Shown: piece by piece, positions 45,410 through 54,629 of the stretch
How positions within the stretch are numbered: position 1 is the first letter of the stretch
Layout: each line of letters opens with the position of its first letter
NCBI GenBank assembly: GCA_020725425.1
Contig: DYFA01000046.1
Location: 30,849-94,848 of the forward strand
Direction of reading: 5' to 3'
DNA: 64,000 nt
Source: Aneurinibacillus sp.
GTDB lineage: Bacteria > Bacillota > UBA5301 > DYFA01
Program-made: the position numbers and the translations under genes
Notes under the pieces: generated by a model
The model's input: only the letters and a program-made list of their open reading frames with translations
What the model was told of the DNA's origin: nothing
Database searches by the model: none

Positions 45410-46433
45410 GACCCTCGAGTGGCGGGACGGCACCCTGTACCTGCTCGACCAGCGCAAGTTGCCGGCCGTGGTGGAGACGGTGGCCTGCCGGACCGTGGAG
45501 GAGGTGGCCCGGGCGATCGAGACGATGGTCGTCCGGGGCGCTCCGGCGATCGGCGCGGCGGCCGCCTTCGGAGTAGCCCTGGGCGCCCGGGCAGGATTGA
45601 AGGACGACGTCCAGCGGGCGGTGACCGAGGCCTGCCAGCGCCTGGGGCAAACACGGCCTACGGCGGTCAATCTCTTCTGGGCCCTTCGCCGGATGCAGGC
45701 CAGGGCGAGCGAGCTCGCCTGCCGGCCGCCGTCCGAGGTGGCCGCGGCGCTGGAAGCGGAGGCCGAAGCCATCTACCGGGAGGACATCGCCCAGAACCGC
45801 CGGATCGGCGAGTTCGGAGCGGCCCTGGTGCCCCCGAGAGCCGGCCTCCTGACCCACTGCAACGCCGGGGCGCTGGCGACCGTGGATTACGGGACGGCCC
45901 TGGCGGTGGTCCGGGTGGCCCGGGAACAGGGGAAAGAGGTTCACGTCTACGCCGACGAGACCCGCCCCTTCCTGCAGGGGGCCCGGCTGACCGCCTGGGA
46001 GCTCCTGGAGGACGGCATCCCCGTCACCCTCATCACGGATAACATGGCCGCCTATGCCATGGCCAAGGGGCTGGTCAATCTTGTAGTCGTCGGGGCGGAC
46101 CGGGTCGCGGCCAACGGCGACGTGGCGAACAAGATCGGCACCTACGGGGTGGCGATTCTCGCCAGGGAGCACGGCATCCCCTTTTACGTCGCGGCTCCCT
46201 GGTCCACGGTGGATCTGTCCATCCCCGACGGGGCGGCCATCCCCATCGAGGAGCGCTCGCCGGAGGAAGTGACCCACGTCTTCGGGCAGAGGGTCGCCCC
46301 CGAGGGGGTGGCCGTGCTGAATCCGGCCTTCGACGTCACTCCCCATTCCTATATCGCCGGGATCATCACCGAGCACGGCGTGTTGCGCCCGCCCTTCGAC
46401 CGGGCTCTGGCGGAGGTGGGGCGGCGTGAGTGA
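45399..46433 (+). CDS. mtnA: S-methyl-5-thioribose-1-phosphate isomerase
   Basis: Converts methylthioribose 1-phosphate to methylthioribulose 1-phosphate. Motifs are VVRGAPAIGAAAAFG, the catalytic cysteine region THCNAGALATVDYGTAL, and the catalytic aspartate in VGADRVAANGDVANKIGTY. It has 344 residues, eIF2B-like fold. Later methionine-salvage genes (mtnB, mtnC, mtnD) are not in this window, so the product may enter an anaerobic shunt. It is translationally linked to mtnP and ahcY by overlaps. Confidence 0.93.
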   Translation: MRVKTLEWRDGTLYLLDQRKLPAVVETVACRTVEEVARAIETMVVRGAPAIGAAAAFGVALGARAGLKDDVQRAVTEACQRLGQTRPTAVNLFWALRRMQARASELACRPPSEVAAALEAEAEAIYREDIAQNRRIGEFGAALVPPRAGLLTHCNAGALATVDYGTALAVVRVAREQGKEVHVYADETRPFLQGARLTAWELLEDGIPVTLITDNMAAYAMAKGLVNLVVVGADRVAANGDVANKIGTYGVAILAREHGIPFYVAAPWSTVDLSIPDGAAIPIEERSPEEVTHVFGQRVAPEGVAVLNPAFDVTPHSYIAGIITEHGVLRPPFDRALAEVGRRE

Positions 46434-47694
46434 GACCCGCATTCCCAGCGTCATCAGGGATCGCCGCCTGGCCGGGGAAGGCCACCGGCGGATCGACTGG
46501 GCAGCGGCCCACATGCCGGTGCTCAACCGGCTCGCTGCGGAGTTCGCCCGGGAGCGGCCGCTGGCCGGGCGAAAGGTCACTGTCTCCGTCCACCTGGAAG
46601 CCAAGACGGCGTACCTGAGCTTGATCCTGGCTCAGGCCGGGGCGGAGGTGGCGGTCACCGGCTCGAACCCCCTGTCCACGCAAGACGCGGTCGCGGCGGC
46701 CCTGGTCGACCGGGGTGTCTCCGTCTACGCCTGGCACGGCGCCACACCGGAGGAGTACGCCCGCCACCTCGAACTGGCTCTGGCCTTCGGCCCCGACCTG
46801 ATCGTGGACGACGGCGGCGACCTGGTCCACCTGTTGCACACCACCCGGCGCGACCTGGCGGCGGGCGTCCGGGGCGGGAACGAGGAGACGACGACCGGCA
46901 TCAGCCGCCTGCGGGCCCGGGAGAAGGCCGCGCAACTGCTCTTTCCCATGATGGCGGTGAACGACGCCCGGTGCAAGCACCTCTTTGACAACCGTTACGG
47001 CACCGGCCAGTCCACCTGGGATGGGATCATCCGCACCACCAACGTGGTGGTGGCGGGGAAGGTGGTCGTGGTCGCCGGTTACGGCTGGTGCGGCCGGGGA
47101 GTGGCCCGGCGGGCGGCGGGACTCGGCGCCCGGGTCATCGTCACCGAAGTGGAGCCGGTCAAGGCTCTGGAGGCGGTGATGGACGGGTATCAGGTCCTCC
47201 CCATGAAAGAGGCAGCCCGGGTGGGGGACATCTTCATCACCACCACCGGCTGCAAGGACATTCTCCGGGGGGAGCACTTCGCCGTCCTGAAAGACGGCGC
47301 CATCCTGGCCAACGCCGGCCACTTCGACGTCGAGATCAACAAGGCGGAGCTCCGGGCTATGGGCGACGAGCCGCCCCGCACCGTGCGCCAGAACATCGAG
47401 GAGTACCGCTTCCGGGACGGGCGGCGGGCCTATCTTCTGGGCGAGGGGCGTCTGGTCAACCTCGCCTGCGCCGACGGCCATCCCATCGAGATCATGGATC
47501 TGTCCTTCGCCATCCAGGCGTTGTGCCTGGTCTACCTGGATGCCCACCGGCACGAGCTGGAACCGCGGGTCTACCCGGTGCCGGAGGAGATCGACCTCCG
47601 GGTGGCCCGGCTGGCCCTGGAGTCCCTGGGGGTCGAGATCGACCACTTGACTCCGGAGCAGCGGGAGTACCTTTTGACCTGGGAGGGGGCCTGA
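46426..47694 (+). CDS. ahcY: Adenosylhomocysteinase family protein
   Basis: NAD-dependent hydrolase releasing homocysteine from S-adenosylhomocysteine (or S-inosylhomocysteine). It has the substrate region VTGSNPLSTQDAVAAAL, DDGGDLVHLLH, EETTTGISRL, the NAD-binding VVVAGYGWCGRGVARRA, and NAGHFDVEIN. At 422 residues it lacks the 40-residue insert of eukaryotic forms, as in archaeal and thermophile enzymes. It is followed after 2 bases by an MTA/SAH deaminase gene, which raises the option that the natural substrate is the deaminated nucleoside. Confidence 0.92.
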   Translation: MSETRIPSVIRDRRLAGEGHRRIDWAAAHMPVLNRLAAEFARERPLAGRKVTVSVHLEAKTAYLSLILAQAGAEVAVTGSNPLSTQDAVAAALVDRGVSVYAWHGATPEEYARHLELALAFGPDLIVDDGGDLVHLLHTTRRDLAAGVRGGNEETTTGISRLRAREKAAQLLFPMMAVNDARCKHLFDNRYGTGQSTWDGIIRTTNVVVAGKVVVVAGYGWCGRGVARRAAGLGARVIVTEVEPVKALEAVMDGYQVLPMKEAARVGDIFITTTGCKDILRGEHFAVLKDGAILANAGHFDVEINKAELRAMGDEPPRTVRQNIEEYRFRDGRRAYLLGEGRLVNLACADGHPIEIMDLSFAIQALCLVYLDAHRHELEPRVYPVPEEIDLRVARLALESLGVEIDHLTPEQREYLLTWEGA

Positions 47695-47696
47695 AC

Positions 47697-49055
47697 GTGA
47701 CCAGGCGCACCAGGGCAGTCAAGCGGGGCGGGCGCCGGCTCCTGATCACCGGCGCCGAGGCGGTCATCACCAGCGCCGACGGTCCCGTTTACGCTCCCGG
47801 CGAGGTGGCGGTCGAGGACGGGCGGATCGTGGCCGTCGGGCAGGCCGGCTCGACAGCGGCTTCCTGGCGACCGCACGAGGTCATCCGGGCGGACGGGGCG
47901 GTAGTCATCCCCGGGCTGGTGAACGCCCACACCCACTCCCCGATGGTCCTCCTGCGCGGCTACGCGGAGGACATGGCCTTCCATCCTTGGCTTGCGGCGG
48001 TCCAGGCGATGGAGGAGAACTTCCTGCCGGAGGACATCTACTGGGGCGCGCAACTGGCCATCGCGGAGCAGTTCCGCTTCGGCGTGACCACCTTCGCCGA
48101 GATGTATTTCGGCATGGCCGGCGTGGCCCGGGCGGTGGCGGAAACCGGCGCCCGGGCGGTCCTCTCCCGCGGGCTGATCGGAGTGGCCCGGAACGCGGAC
48201 GCCATGCTCGCGGAGGGCCTTGCCTTCTGCCGGGAGTGGCAGGGGGCGGCCGAAGGGCGCATCACCACCATGATGGGGCCCCATGCCCCCTACACCTGCC
48301 CTCCCAAGTACCTGGAGCGGGTCGTGGCCGCCGCCGCCGAGCTGGGCGTCGGCCTTCACATCCACCTCTCGGAATCCCGCCGGGAACAGGAAGAGCACCT
48401 CGTGCAGTACGGCGAGACGCCGACCGCCACCGTTGCCAGGGCCGGCATCTTCACCCGCCCGGTGTTGATCGCCCACTTCGTCTACGCCACGCCTGCTGAC
48501 CTCGAACTGGTGGCGGAGGCCCGGGCGGGTATCGCCCACTGCCCCACCAGCAACCTCAAGCTGGCCAACGGGGTGGCGCCGGTAGTCCGGTGGCTTTCGG
48601 CCGGCGTCGCGGTCGGACTAGGCACGGACGGGGCGGCCAGCAACAACGACCTGGACCTCTGGGAAGAGATGCGGCTCGCCTCGCTCCTGGCCAAAGGCAC
48701 CACCGGGGACCCGGTGGCGCTTCCCGCGGCCGCCGCCTTCCATTTGGCTACCGCCGGAGGAGCGGCCGCCGTCGGGCTGGGTGAAGTCACCGGCCGCCTG
48801 GCGCCGGGGTTCGCCGCCGACCTGGTGCTGGTGGACTGGACCGGCCCCCATCTCTGCCCGACCCACCGCTACCTCTCCAACCTGGTCTTCGCGGCCCACG
48901 GCACCGACGTCCGTCTCACCATGGTGGCTGGGAGGGTGGTCTACGACCGGGGGGCTTTCCCCACCCTGGAGATAGAGCGGGTCAAGGCCGAAGTGGTCCG
49001 CCGGGCGGAGCGCCTTGCCCGGTCGGCTACGCCGGCCGGGTCTGGCAGAGAATAG
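47697..49055 (+). CDS. mtaD: 5-methylthioadenosine/S-adenosylhomocysteine deaminase
   Basis: Amidohydrolase that deaminates the adenine ring of MTA or SAH. The metal motif NAHTHSPMVLLRGYAEDM is at the N-terminus. Later metal histidines lie in GLHIHLSESR and LIAHFVYA, and the catalytic aspartate in GLGTDGAASNNDLDLWEE. It has 452 residues. GTG 47697 follows GGGAGGGGG, 2 bases after ahcY; the longer frame upstream lies inside ahcY. It is the last gene of the methyl-cycle unit. Confidence 0.9.
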   Translation: MTRRTRAVKRGGRRLLITGAEAVITSADGPVYAPGEVAVEDGRIVAVGQAGSTAASWRPHEVIRADGAVVIPGLVNAHTHSPMVLLRGYAEDMAFHPWLAAVQAMEENFLPEDIYWGAQLAIAEQFRFGVTTFAEMYFGMAGVARAVAETGARAVLSRGLIGVARNADAMLAEGLAFCREWQGAAEGRITTMMGPHAPYTCPPKYLERVVAAAAELGVGLHIHLSESRREQEEHLVQYGETPTATVARAGIFTRPVLIAHFVYATPADLELVAEARAGIAHCPTSNLKLANGVAPVVRWLSAGVAVGLGTDGAASNNDLDLWEEMRLASLLAKGTTGDPVALPAAAAFHLATAGGAAAVGLGEVTGRLAPGFAADLVLVDWTGPHLCPTHRYLSNLVFAAHGTDVRLTMVAGRVVYDRGAFPTLEIERVKAEVVRRAERLARSATPAGSGRE

Positions 49056-49061
49056 CTCTTT

Positions 49062-49098
49062 TCCTTCCGGGGTAGCCTAGCCTCGAACCCCGGAAGGA
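49062..49098 (+). promoter_or_regulatory. 12-bp perfect stem sequestering a ribosome binding site
   Basis: TCCTTCCGGGGT (49062-49073) pairs perfectly with ACCCCGGAAGGA (49087-49098) around a 13-base loop. The second arm contains most of the GGAAGGAGG ribosome site (49092-49100) of the small gene starting at 49107. The element could control translation of that gene or stop transcription from mtaD; no T-run follows. Confidence 0.6.
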
Positions 49099-49106
49099 GG
49101 GCAAAC

Positions 49107-49313
49107 ATGGCCAGAGAAAATGAGAACAAGAAAGGTCAGCGCACCGACGAAGGCGTGACCACTGTTGCTCCCGGATTGAGGGGACGACTCAGCGAGGAGT
49201 ACGCCACGGAACTGGGCGGTGGGAGAACCACGGGAGTCAACACCACCGAGCTGGGGACCGGAGCAGCAGGCGGCGCCAAGCGAGGCGGCGCCGAGACCAA
49301 GAAGCGGAAGTAG
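49107..49313 (+). CDS. Small hydrophilic basic protein of unknown function
   Basis: 68 residues, rich in Lys, Arg, Gly, Thr and Glu, with no hydrophobic core and basic ends. An internal near-repeat reads EYATELGGG and VNTTELGTG. It may be a small spore or nucleic-acid-associated protein, but I do not recognise the family. It is a credible gene because it has a strong GGAAGGAGG site 6 bases before the ATG and a strong terminator after it. The ribosome site is buried in a hairpin, so its translation may be conditional. Confidence 0.6.
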   Translation: MARENENKKGQRTDEGVTTVAPGLRGRLSEEYATELGGGRTTGVNTTELGTGAAGGAKRGGAETKKRK

Positions 49314-49334
49314 CGTTTCCGGGAGTTCGACAAG

Positions 49335-49368
49335 CGGCCGGGCAGGCGCAGCCTGCCTGGCCGTTTTT
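49335..49368 (+). terminator. Rho-independent terminator
   Basis: CGGCC (49335-49339) and GGCAGGC (49341-49347) pair with GCCTGCC (49351-49357) and GGCCG (49359-49363), followed by five T. It separates the small gene from gltX. Confidence 0.85.
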
Positions 49369-49435
49369 CGTTGCCGGGCAGGAACCGCCGTTAGCCCGTG
49401 GAATACTCTCCGTTCAGGAGATGAGGAAAGACATC

Positions 49436-50908
49436 ATGACTGTACGCGTCCGTTTCGCCCCCAGCCCCACCGGATACCTGCACGTCGGGGGCGCCCGTAC
49501 CGCCCTCTTCAACTGGCTTTTCGCCCGTCATAACGGCGGGACGTTCATCCTTCGCATCGAGGACACCGACCGGGAGCGTTCGACCGAGGAGTCGGTCCAG
49601 GCCATCCTGGATGGGCTGACTTGGCTCGGCCTCGACTGGGACGAGGGTCCCGGCGTCGGCGGCCCCTACGGCCCCTACTTCCAGACCCAGCGCCTCGAGA
49701 GCTATCACGCCTACGCCAACCGGCTCCTGGCGGCGGGGCGGGCCTACAAGTGCTACTGCATCCCGGAGGAACTGGAGGAGCGACGGAAGCAGGCCCTGGC
49801 TGAGGGGCGGGCGCCCAAGTACGACCGGACCTGTCTCGGGTTGAGCGGAGAGGAGCGCCAGCGGCGGGAGGCCGAGGGGCGCCGGCCGGTCATCCGCTTC
49901 AGGACGCTGGACGAGGGGGAGACGGTGCTCGACGACCTCATCCGGGGGCGGATCACCTTCGACAACTCGACCTTGGACGACTTCGTCCTGCTCAAATCGG
50001 ACGGGATGCCGACCTACAACTTCGCCGCGGTGATCGACGACGCCGCCATGGAGATCACCCACATCATCCGGGGCGACGACCACATCTCCAACACCCCCCG
50101 CCAGATCCAGGTCTACCAGGCGCTGGGCCTGCCCCTGCCGCAGTTCGCCCACGTGCCGATGATCCTAGGCTCGGACAAGACGAGGCTCTCGAAGCGGCAC
50201 GGCGCCACCGCCATCGGGCAGTACCGGGAGGCGGGCTACCTCCCGGAGACGATGGTGAACTACCTGGCCCTGCTTGGGTGGTCGCTGAATGCCACCGAAA
50301 CCGTCTTCAGCCGCGAGGAACTGATCAAGCACTTCACGCTGGAGCGATGCTCGAAGAACCCGGCGGTCTTCGATCCGAAGAAGCTCGAGTGGTTGAACGG
50401 CGTATACCTCCGCAAGGCCACCCCGGAGCGGCTGGAAAAGCTGCTCAAGCCGGAGCTCGTGGCCGAGGGCCTGCTGAGCGAGGAGGAGGCGGCCGACCCG
50501 GTCCGCCGAGAATACCTGCGGAAGGTGATCGAACTGCAAAAGACGCGCCTTCGCACCCTCGCCGAGTTCATCCCCACCTCCGCCTACTTCTTCCGGGACC
50601 CGGGGACCTACGAGGAGGCGGCAGAGGAGTACTTGAAGAAGCCCTACGCCGCGGCAGCCCTCCGCCGGCTAGCCGACCGGCTGGAGAAGCTGGAGGCTTT
50701 CGCCCAGCCTCACCTGGAGGAAGTCTTCACCGGCCTCATGACTGAACTGGGCTTGAGCGCCGGCGAGCTCATTCACCCGGCCCGCACCGCGCTCACCGGC
50801 CGGAAGGTGAGCCCGGGCATCTACGACGTGGTGGAGCTGCTCGGCCGGGAGGCGGTCGTGCGGCGTTTGCGGGCCGGCGCAGAGCGGGCGGAGGCCCTGG
50901 GAGAGTAG
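49436..50908 (+). CDS. gltX: Glutamyl-tRNA synthetase (class I, probably non-discriminating)
   Basis: Charges tRNA with glutamate. The HIGH-like motif is FAPSPTGYLHVGGARTALF and the KMSKS-like motif KTRLSKRHGA. The 490 residues and the helical anticodon-binding C-terminus (from about 320) fit the bacterial enzyme. ATG 49436 is preferred because the protein then begins MTVRVRFAPSP; an in-frame ATG at 49421 is possible. Because gatCAB is present, the enzyme may also mischarge tRNA-Gln, whose gene follows directly. Confidence 0.93.
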   Translation: MTVRVRFAPSPTGYLHVGGARTALFNWLFARHNGGTFILRIEDTDRERSTEESVQAILDGLTWLGLDWDEGPGVGGPYGPYFQTQRLESYHAYANRLLAAGRAYKCYCIPEELEERRKQALAEGRAPKYDRTCLGLSGEERQRREAEGRRPVIRFRTLDEGETVLDDLIRGRITFDNSTLDDFVLLKSDGMPTYNFAAVIDDAAMEITHIIRGDDHISNTPRQIQVYQALGLPLPQFAHVPMILGSDKTRLSKRHGATAIGQYREAGYLPETMVNYLALLGWSLNATETVFSREELIKHFTLERCSKNPAVFDPKKLEWLNGVYLRKATPERLEKLLKPELVAEGLLSEEEAADPVRREYLRKVIELQKTRLRTLAEFIPTSAYFFRDPGTYEEAAEEYLKKPYAAAALRRLADRLEKLEAFAQPHLEEVFTGLMTELGLSAGELIHPARTALTGRKVSPGIYDVVELLGREAVVRRLRAGAERAEALGE

Positions 50909-50944
50909 CCAAGCCCTGGAGGAGCAGGAGGGGCACCGAAACCC

Positions 50945-50974
50945 TTGTCAAAGCCTCGGGCTTTGTGCTAGAAT
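50945..50974 (+). promoter_or_regulatory. Promoter of tRNA-Gln
   Basis: -35 TTGTCA (50945-50950), 18-base spacer, -10 TAGAAT (50969-50974) preceded by TGC (extended -10). It ends 11 bases before the mature tRNA. Confidence 0.6.
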
Positions 50975-50985
50975 GAAAAAGCCGC

Positions 50986-51059
50986 TGGGGGGTCGTCTAG
51001 TGGTAGGACGACGGGTTCTGGCCCCGTTAGCGAGGGTTCGAGTCCTTCCCCCCCAGCCA
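50986..51059 (+). tRNA. tRNA-Gln(CTG)
   Basis: Complete cloverleaf: acceptor TGGGGGG (50986-50992) with CCCCCCA (51049-51055). The anticodon stem is ACGGG/CCCGT around loop TTCTGGC with anticodon CTG (51018-51020). The T-stem GAGGG/CCTTC surrounds TTCGAGT. Discriminator G, and CCA is encoded. It reads CAG codons. It is transcribed from its own promoter and borders the defence island. Confidence 0.95.
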
Positions 51060-51068
51060 AAGTTTGAT

Positions 51069-51108
51069 GAGGCTGCTCCCAGAGCAAGGGGCAGCCTCCG
51101 TTTGTTTG
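51069..51108 (+). terminator. Terminator after tRNA-Gln
   Basis: GAGGCTGC (51069-51076) pairs with GCAGCCTC (51091-51098), with an inner CCC/GGG stem, followed by CGTTTGTTTG. Confidence 0.6.
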
Positions 51109-51220
51109 CGGCTTCGGACGACAAGGAAGAGCCTGCAACCCGGTCCAGCAGGATGCGCCGGCGACTTAGCGAAGAATACCAGAAAAGCAAGAAGGACCCA
51201 GAATCCTAGAGGAGGACGCG

Positions 51221-52822
51221 GTGAGCCTACCCATGCCGAAGGCAAAGAAGAATTCAATCGGACTCAACGCCACGGCCACGGTCGGATACGAGGCCGAGCT
51301 GTGGCGCATGGCCGACGCCCTGCGGGGCAGCATGGACGCGGCCGAGTACAAGCACGTCGTCCTCGGTCTCATCTTCCTCAAGTACATTTCCGACGCGTTT
51401 GAGGAGCAGCACGCCCGGCTCGAGGCCGAGCGCGACCAGGGCGCGGATCCCGAGGACCCGGACGAGTACCGGGCGGTCAACATCTTCTGGGTTCCGCCCG
51501 AGGCGCGCTGGGCGGGCCTCAAGGCGCAGGCGAAGCAGCCTACGATCGGACAATTGGTCGACGAAGCGATGCAGGCCATCGAGCGCGACAACCCCGCGCT
51601 CAGAGGGGTCTTGCCCAAGGAGTACGCCCGTCCCGTCCTCGACAAGCAGCGGCTCGGCCAGCTCATCGATCTCGTGAGCAATATCAAAGTGGGCGACGCG
51701 GAGAGCCGTTCCAGAGACGTTCTCGGCCGCGTCTACGAATACTTCCTGGCCCAGTTTGCGAGTGCGGAGGGCAAGAAGGGCGGAGAGTTCTACACGCCGA
51801 CCTGCATCGTTCGCCTGCTGGTGGAGATGCTGGAGCCGTTCCAGGGGCGGGTCTATGACCCTTGCTGCGGCTCGGGCGGCATGTTCGTGCAGTCGGTCCG
51901 GTTCATCGAATCCCATGCCACCGGCAACGGCAACGGCGGCAAGGCCAGACGTGACATTTCGATCTGGGGCCAGGAGTTGAACTATACTACCTGGCGGTTG
52001 GCCAAGATGAACCTCGCCATCCGGGGCATCGAAGGCCAGATTGCCCACGGCGACACCTTCCACGACGACCGTTTCGCCGATCTCAAAGCCGACTTCATCC
52101 TGGCCAACCCGCCCTTCAACATGAGCGACTGGGGCGGCGAGCTTCTGCGCGAGGACAAGCGCTGGAAGTACGGCGTGCCGCCAGCCGGCAACGCCAACTT
52201 CGCCTGGGTGCAGCACATGATTCACCATCTTGCGCCTACGGGTGTGGCCGGCTTCGTGTTGGCCAATGGGTCGATGTCGTCCAACCAGTCCGGCGAAGGG
52301 GAGATCCGCAGGGCCATCATCGAGGATGATCTCGTGGACTGCATGGTGGCGCTGCCGGACAAGCTCTTCTACTCGACGCAGATTCCCGCGTGCCTGTGGT
52401 TTCTGGCGCGGGACAAGAAAAACCACCGTTTCCGCGACCGGCGGGGGCAGGTGCTCTTCATCGATGCCCGCAAGCTGGGCCGCATGGTGGACCGCACCCA
52501 CCGGGAACTCACCGACGAGGATATCGCCCGCATCGCAAACACCTATCACGCCTGGCGCGGGGAGAAAGAGGCCGGCGCGTACCAGGACGTGCCCGGTTTC
52601 TGCAAGTCGGCGACCATCGAGGAGATCCGCCAGCATGGGTATGTGCTGACCCCTGGCCGCTACGTCGGCGTGGAGGTGCGAGAGGACGATGACGAGCCGT
52701 TTGAGGAGAAAATTAGGCGGCTCGTGGCGCAGTGGCGGGAACAGCAGGCCGAGGCACGGAGACTGGACGAGGCCATCAGGAGAAACCTTGCCCACCTTGG
52801 GTTTTTGCCGGAGGAGCCATGA
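51221..52822 (+). CDS. hsdM: Type I restriction-modification system, methyltransferase subunit
   Basis: N6-adenine methyltransferase subunit that pairs with HsdS. It has an N-terminal helical HsdM domain (about 15-160), the SAM site [15 protein letters not shown], and the catalytic NPPF in [14 protein letters not shown]. The C-terminal part ends with a coiled-coil-like stretch ([20 protein letters not shown]). At 533 residues it is intact. GTG 51221 has AGAGGAGG 5 bases upstream. It starts about 160 bases after tRNA-Gln and overlaps the next gene by 4 bases, so the operon begins here. Confidence 0.94.
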   Translation: MSLPMPKAKKNSIGLNATATVGYEAELWRMADALRGSMDAAEYKHVVLGLIFLKYISDAFEEQHARLEAERDQGADPEDPDEYRAVNIFWVPPEARWAGLKAQAKQPTIGQLVDEAMQAIERDNPALRGVLPKEYARPVLDKQRLGQLIDLVSNIKVGDAESRSRDVLGRVYEYFLAQFASAEGKKGGEFYTPTCIVRLLVEMLEPFQGRVYDPCCGSGGMFVQSVRFIESHATGNGNGGKARRDISIWGQELNYTTWRLAKMNLAIRGIEGQIAHGDTFHDDRFADLKADFILANPPFNMSDWGGELLREDKRWKYGVPPAGNANFAWVQHMIHHLAPTGVAGFVLANGSMSSNQSGEGEIRRAIIEDDLVDCMVALPDKLFYSTQIPACLWFLARDKKNHRFRDRRGQVLFIDARKLGRMVDRTHRELTDEDIARIANTYHAWRGEKEAGAYQDVPGFCKSATIEEIRQHGYVLTPGRYVGVEVREDDDEPFEEKIRRLVAQWREQQAEARRLDEAIRRNLAHLGFLPEEP

Positions 52823-54513
52823 CACCGGAAACGCTGCGCAGCCGAATCGCCGGTGGCGAAACCCTGAACGTCGAGTTCAAGGGAGAGGAGAGAGGCCTCT
52901 TCTCGGATCGCGAATTGGTCGAGACGGTGGTGGCTCTGGCCAACCGTCCTAACTCCGAGCCGGCGTGGCTGCTAATCGGCGTCGAAGACGACGGCCGCGT
53001 CACGGGGGCGCGCCCCCGTCATGAAGCCGGGCATACAGACCCGGCCCGCCTGACGGCCATGATTTCCAGCCGCACCCGCCCGTCCCTAACCGTCCGCGTG
53101 CATCTTGTCCCGCTTGAGGGCAAGGAGGTGCTGGCCATCGAGGTGCCACCCAGCCGCACCCCGGTCGGCACCGCTGACGGCCACTACCTGCGCCGCATCA
53201 TCGGCGGCGATGGCCGGCCGGCGTGCGTGCCCATGCATTTTCATGAAATGCAGGCCCACCAGACCGACCGTGGACTGCTCGACTACTCCGCCTTGGTTGT
53301 CCCCGAGGCCGGCTGGGGAGACCTGGACCCGCTCGAATTCGAGCGGTTGCGCCGCAGCATCCGCGAACGGCGCGGTCGCAGCGATGAAACCCTCCTGGAA
53401 CTGTCTGACCTGGAGCTGGCGAAGGCCCTGGGCGCTGTGGAGGCCGACGGCCGCGTGACAGCCGTGCGGGTGCTCGGGCTCCTGCTCTTCGGCAGGGAGG
53501 AGGTGCTGCGCTGGCTCCTGCCGGCGCACGAAGTTGCCTTCCAGGTCTTGCGTGGCCAGGCGGTGGAGGTCAACGACTTCTTCCGCTGGCCGCTCTTGCG
53601 CGTGATGGAGGAGATCGAGGCTCGTTTCCGGGCCCGTAACCGGGAGCAGGAAATGCTCGTAGGTATGCTGCGTCTAGGCGTGCCTGACTACCCGCCGGCC
53701 GCCTTCCGCGAAGGCGTGGCCAATGCCTTGATCCATCGGGACTACACCCGACTTGGGGCGGTCCACATCCAGTGGCACGACGACCGCCTGGAGATCTCCA
53801 ATCCGGGCGGCTTTCCCGAAGGGGTACGCCTGGACAACCTGCTGGTCACCGCACCGCGCCCGCGCAACCCGTTGCTTGCCGACGCCTTCAAGCGCGCTGG
53901 CATCGTCGAGCGCACCGCCCGCGGGATCGACACCATTTTCTACGAGCAGTTGCGAAACGGCCGCCCTGCGCCCTCCTATGCGCGCAGCGATGCGACGGGG
54001 GTCGTTCTCGTGCTCCCCGGCGGCCAGGCCAACTTGGATTTCGTGCGCCTTTTGGCCGAAGAGGGACAGGCCGGGCGAAACTTGCGGTTGGGCGAGTTGC
54101 TCGTGCTCAACGCCCTCTGGCAGGAACGCGCACTCACCACGGACGAGGCCGCCCGGCTAATCCAGAAACCGGCCGACGAAGCCCGGGCGGTGCTCAACCG
54201 CCTGGTGGAAGCGGGGCTAGTGGAAGCCCGGGGGGAGAAGAAAGGCCGCGCCTGGCACCTCTCCGCCGCGACGTACCGGCGACTCGGCGACAAGGCCGCC
54301 TACGTGCGCCAGCGCGGCTTCGAGCCCCTGCAACAGGAGCAGATGGTGCTGCAGTACGTGGAAAAGCACGGGCGCATCACCCGCCGGGAGGCGGTGGAGC
54401 TGTGCTGCTTGTCTCCGGATCAAGCCTACCGGCTGCTTACGCGTCTAACCGAGGAAGGCAAGCTCGTCCGACACGGAACCAAGAAAGGCGCCTGGTATGA
54501 GCGGAGCGGATAA
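52819..54513 (+). CDS. AlbA_2/Schlafen-like domain and RecG-type ATPase domain protein
   Basis: Accessory protein of the R-M operon. Residues about 5-125 form an AlbA_2 (Schlafen) domain ([12 protein letters not shown], then [20 protein letters not shown]). About 290-400 hold a GHKL-like ATPase region of the ATP-dependent helicase RecG C-terminal type ([18 protein letters not shown], then [12 protein letters not shown]). The C-terminal third contains winged-helix segments ([20 protein letters not shown], then [10 protein letters not shown]). Such proteins often accompany type I R-M genes, with a proposed regulatory role that is not firmly established. Its ATG overlaps the hsdM stop. It has 564 residues. 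Confidence 0.8.
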   Translation: MTPETLRSRIAGGETLNVEFKGEERGLFSDRELVETVVALANRPNSEPAWLLIGVEDDGRVTGARPRHEAGHTDPARLTAMISSRTRPSLTVRVHLVPLEGKEVLAIEVPPSRTPVGTADGHYLRRIIGGDGRPACVPMHFHEMQAHQTDRGLLDYSALVVPEAGWGDLDPLEFERLRRSIRERRGRSDETLLELSDLELAKALGAVEADGRVTAVRVLGLLLFGREEVLRWLLPAHEVAFQVLRGQAVEVNDFFRWPLLRVMEEIEARFRARNREQEMLVGMLRLGVPDYPPAAFREGVANALIHRDYTRLGAVHIQWHDDRLEISNPGGFPEGVRLDNLLVTAPRPRNPLLADAFKRAGIVERTARGIDTIFYEQLRNGRPAPSYARSDATGVVLVLPGGQANLDFVRLLAEEGQAGRNLRLGELLVLNALWQERALTTDEAARLIQKPADEARAVLNRLVEAGLVEARGEKKGRAWHLSAATYRRLGDKAAYVRQRGFEPLQQEQMVLQYVEKHGRITRREAVELCCLSPDQAYRLLTRLTEEGKLVRHGTKKGAWYERSG

Positions 54514-54629
54514 AATAACCGCTTGCTGTTATCTCATTACCACGCGCGCAAATGCGAGCGTGTGCTCCAATTGTGGGTCGATCGCGAACAGTTGAAGGAG
54601 TAGCCGACAGCGCTTGGAGGAGCTGCGTT

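Noticed and set aside
47088..47696. Long N-terminal extension of the mtaD frame
   Set aside because: It overlaps ahcY in another frame. The GTG at 47697 has a strong ribosome site and gives a normal amidohydrolase start.
50973..51209. Small open frame across tRNA-Gln
   Set aside because: It reads through the tRNA gene and its terminator; no ribosome site or conserved sequence.
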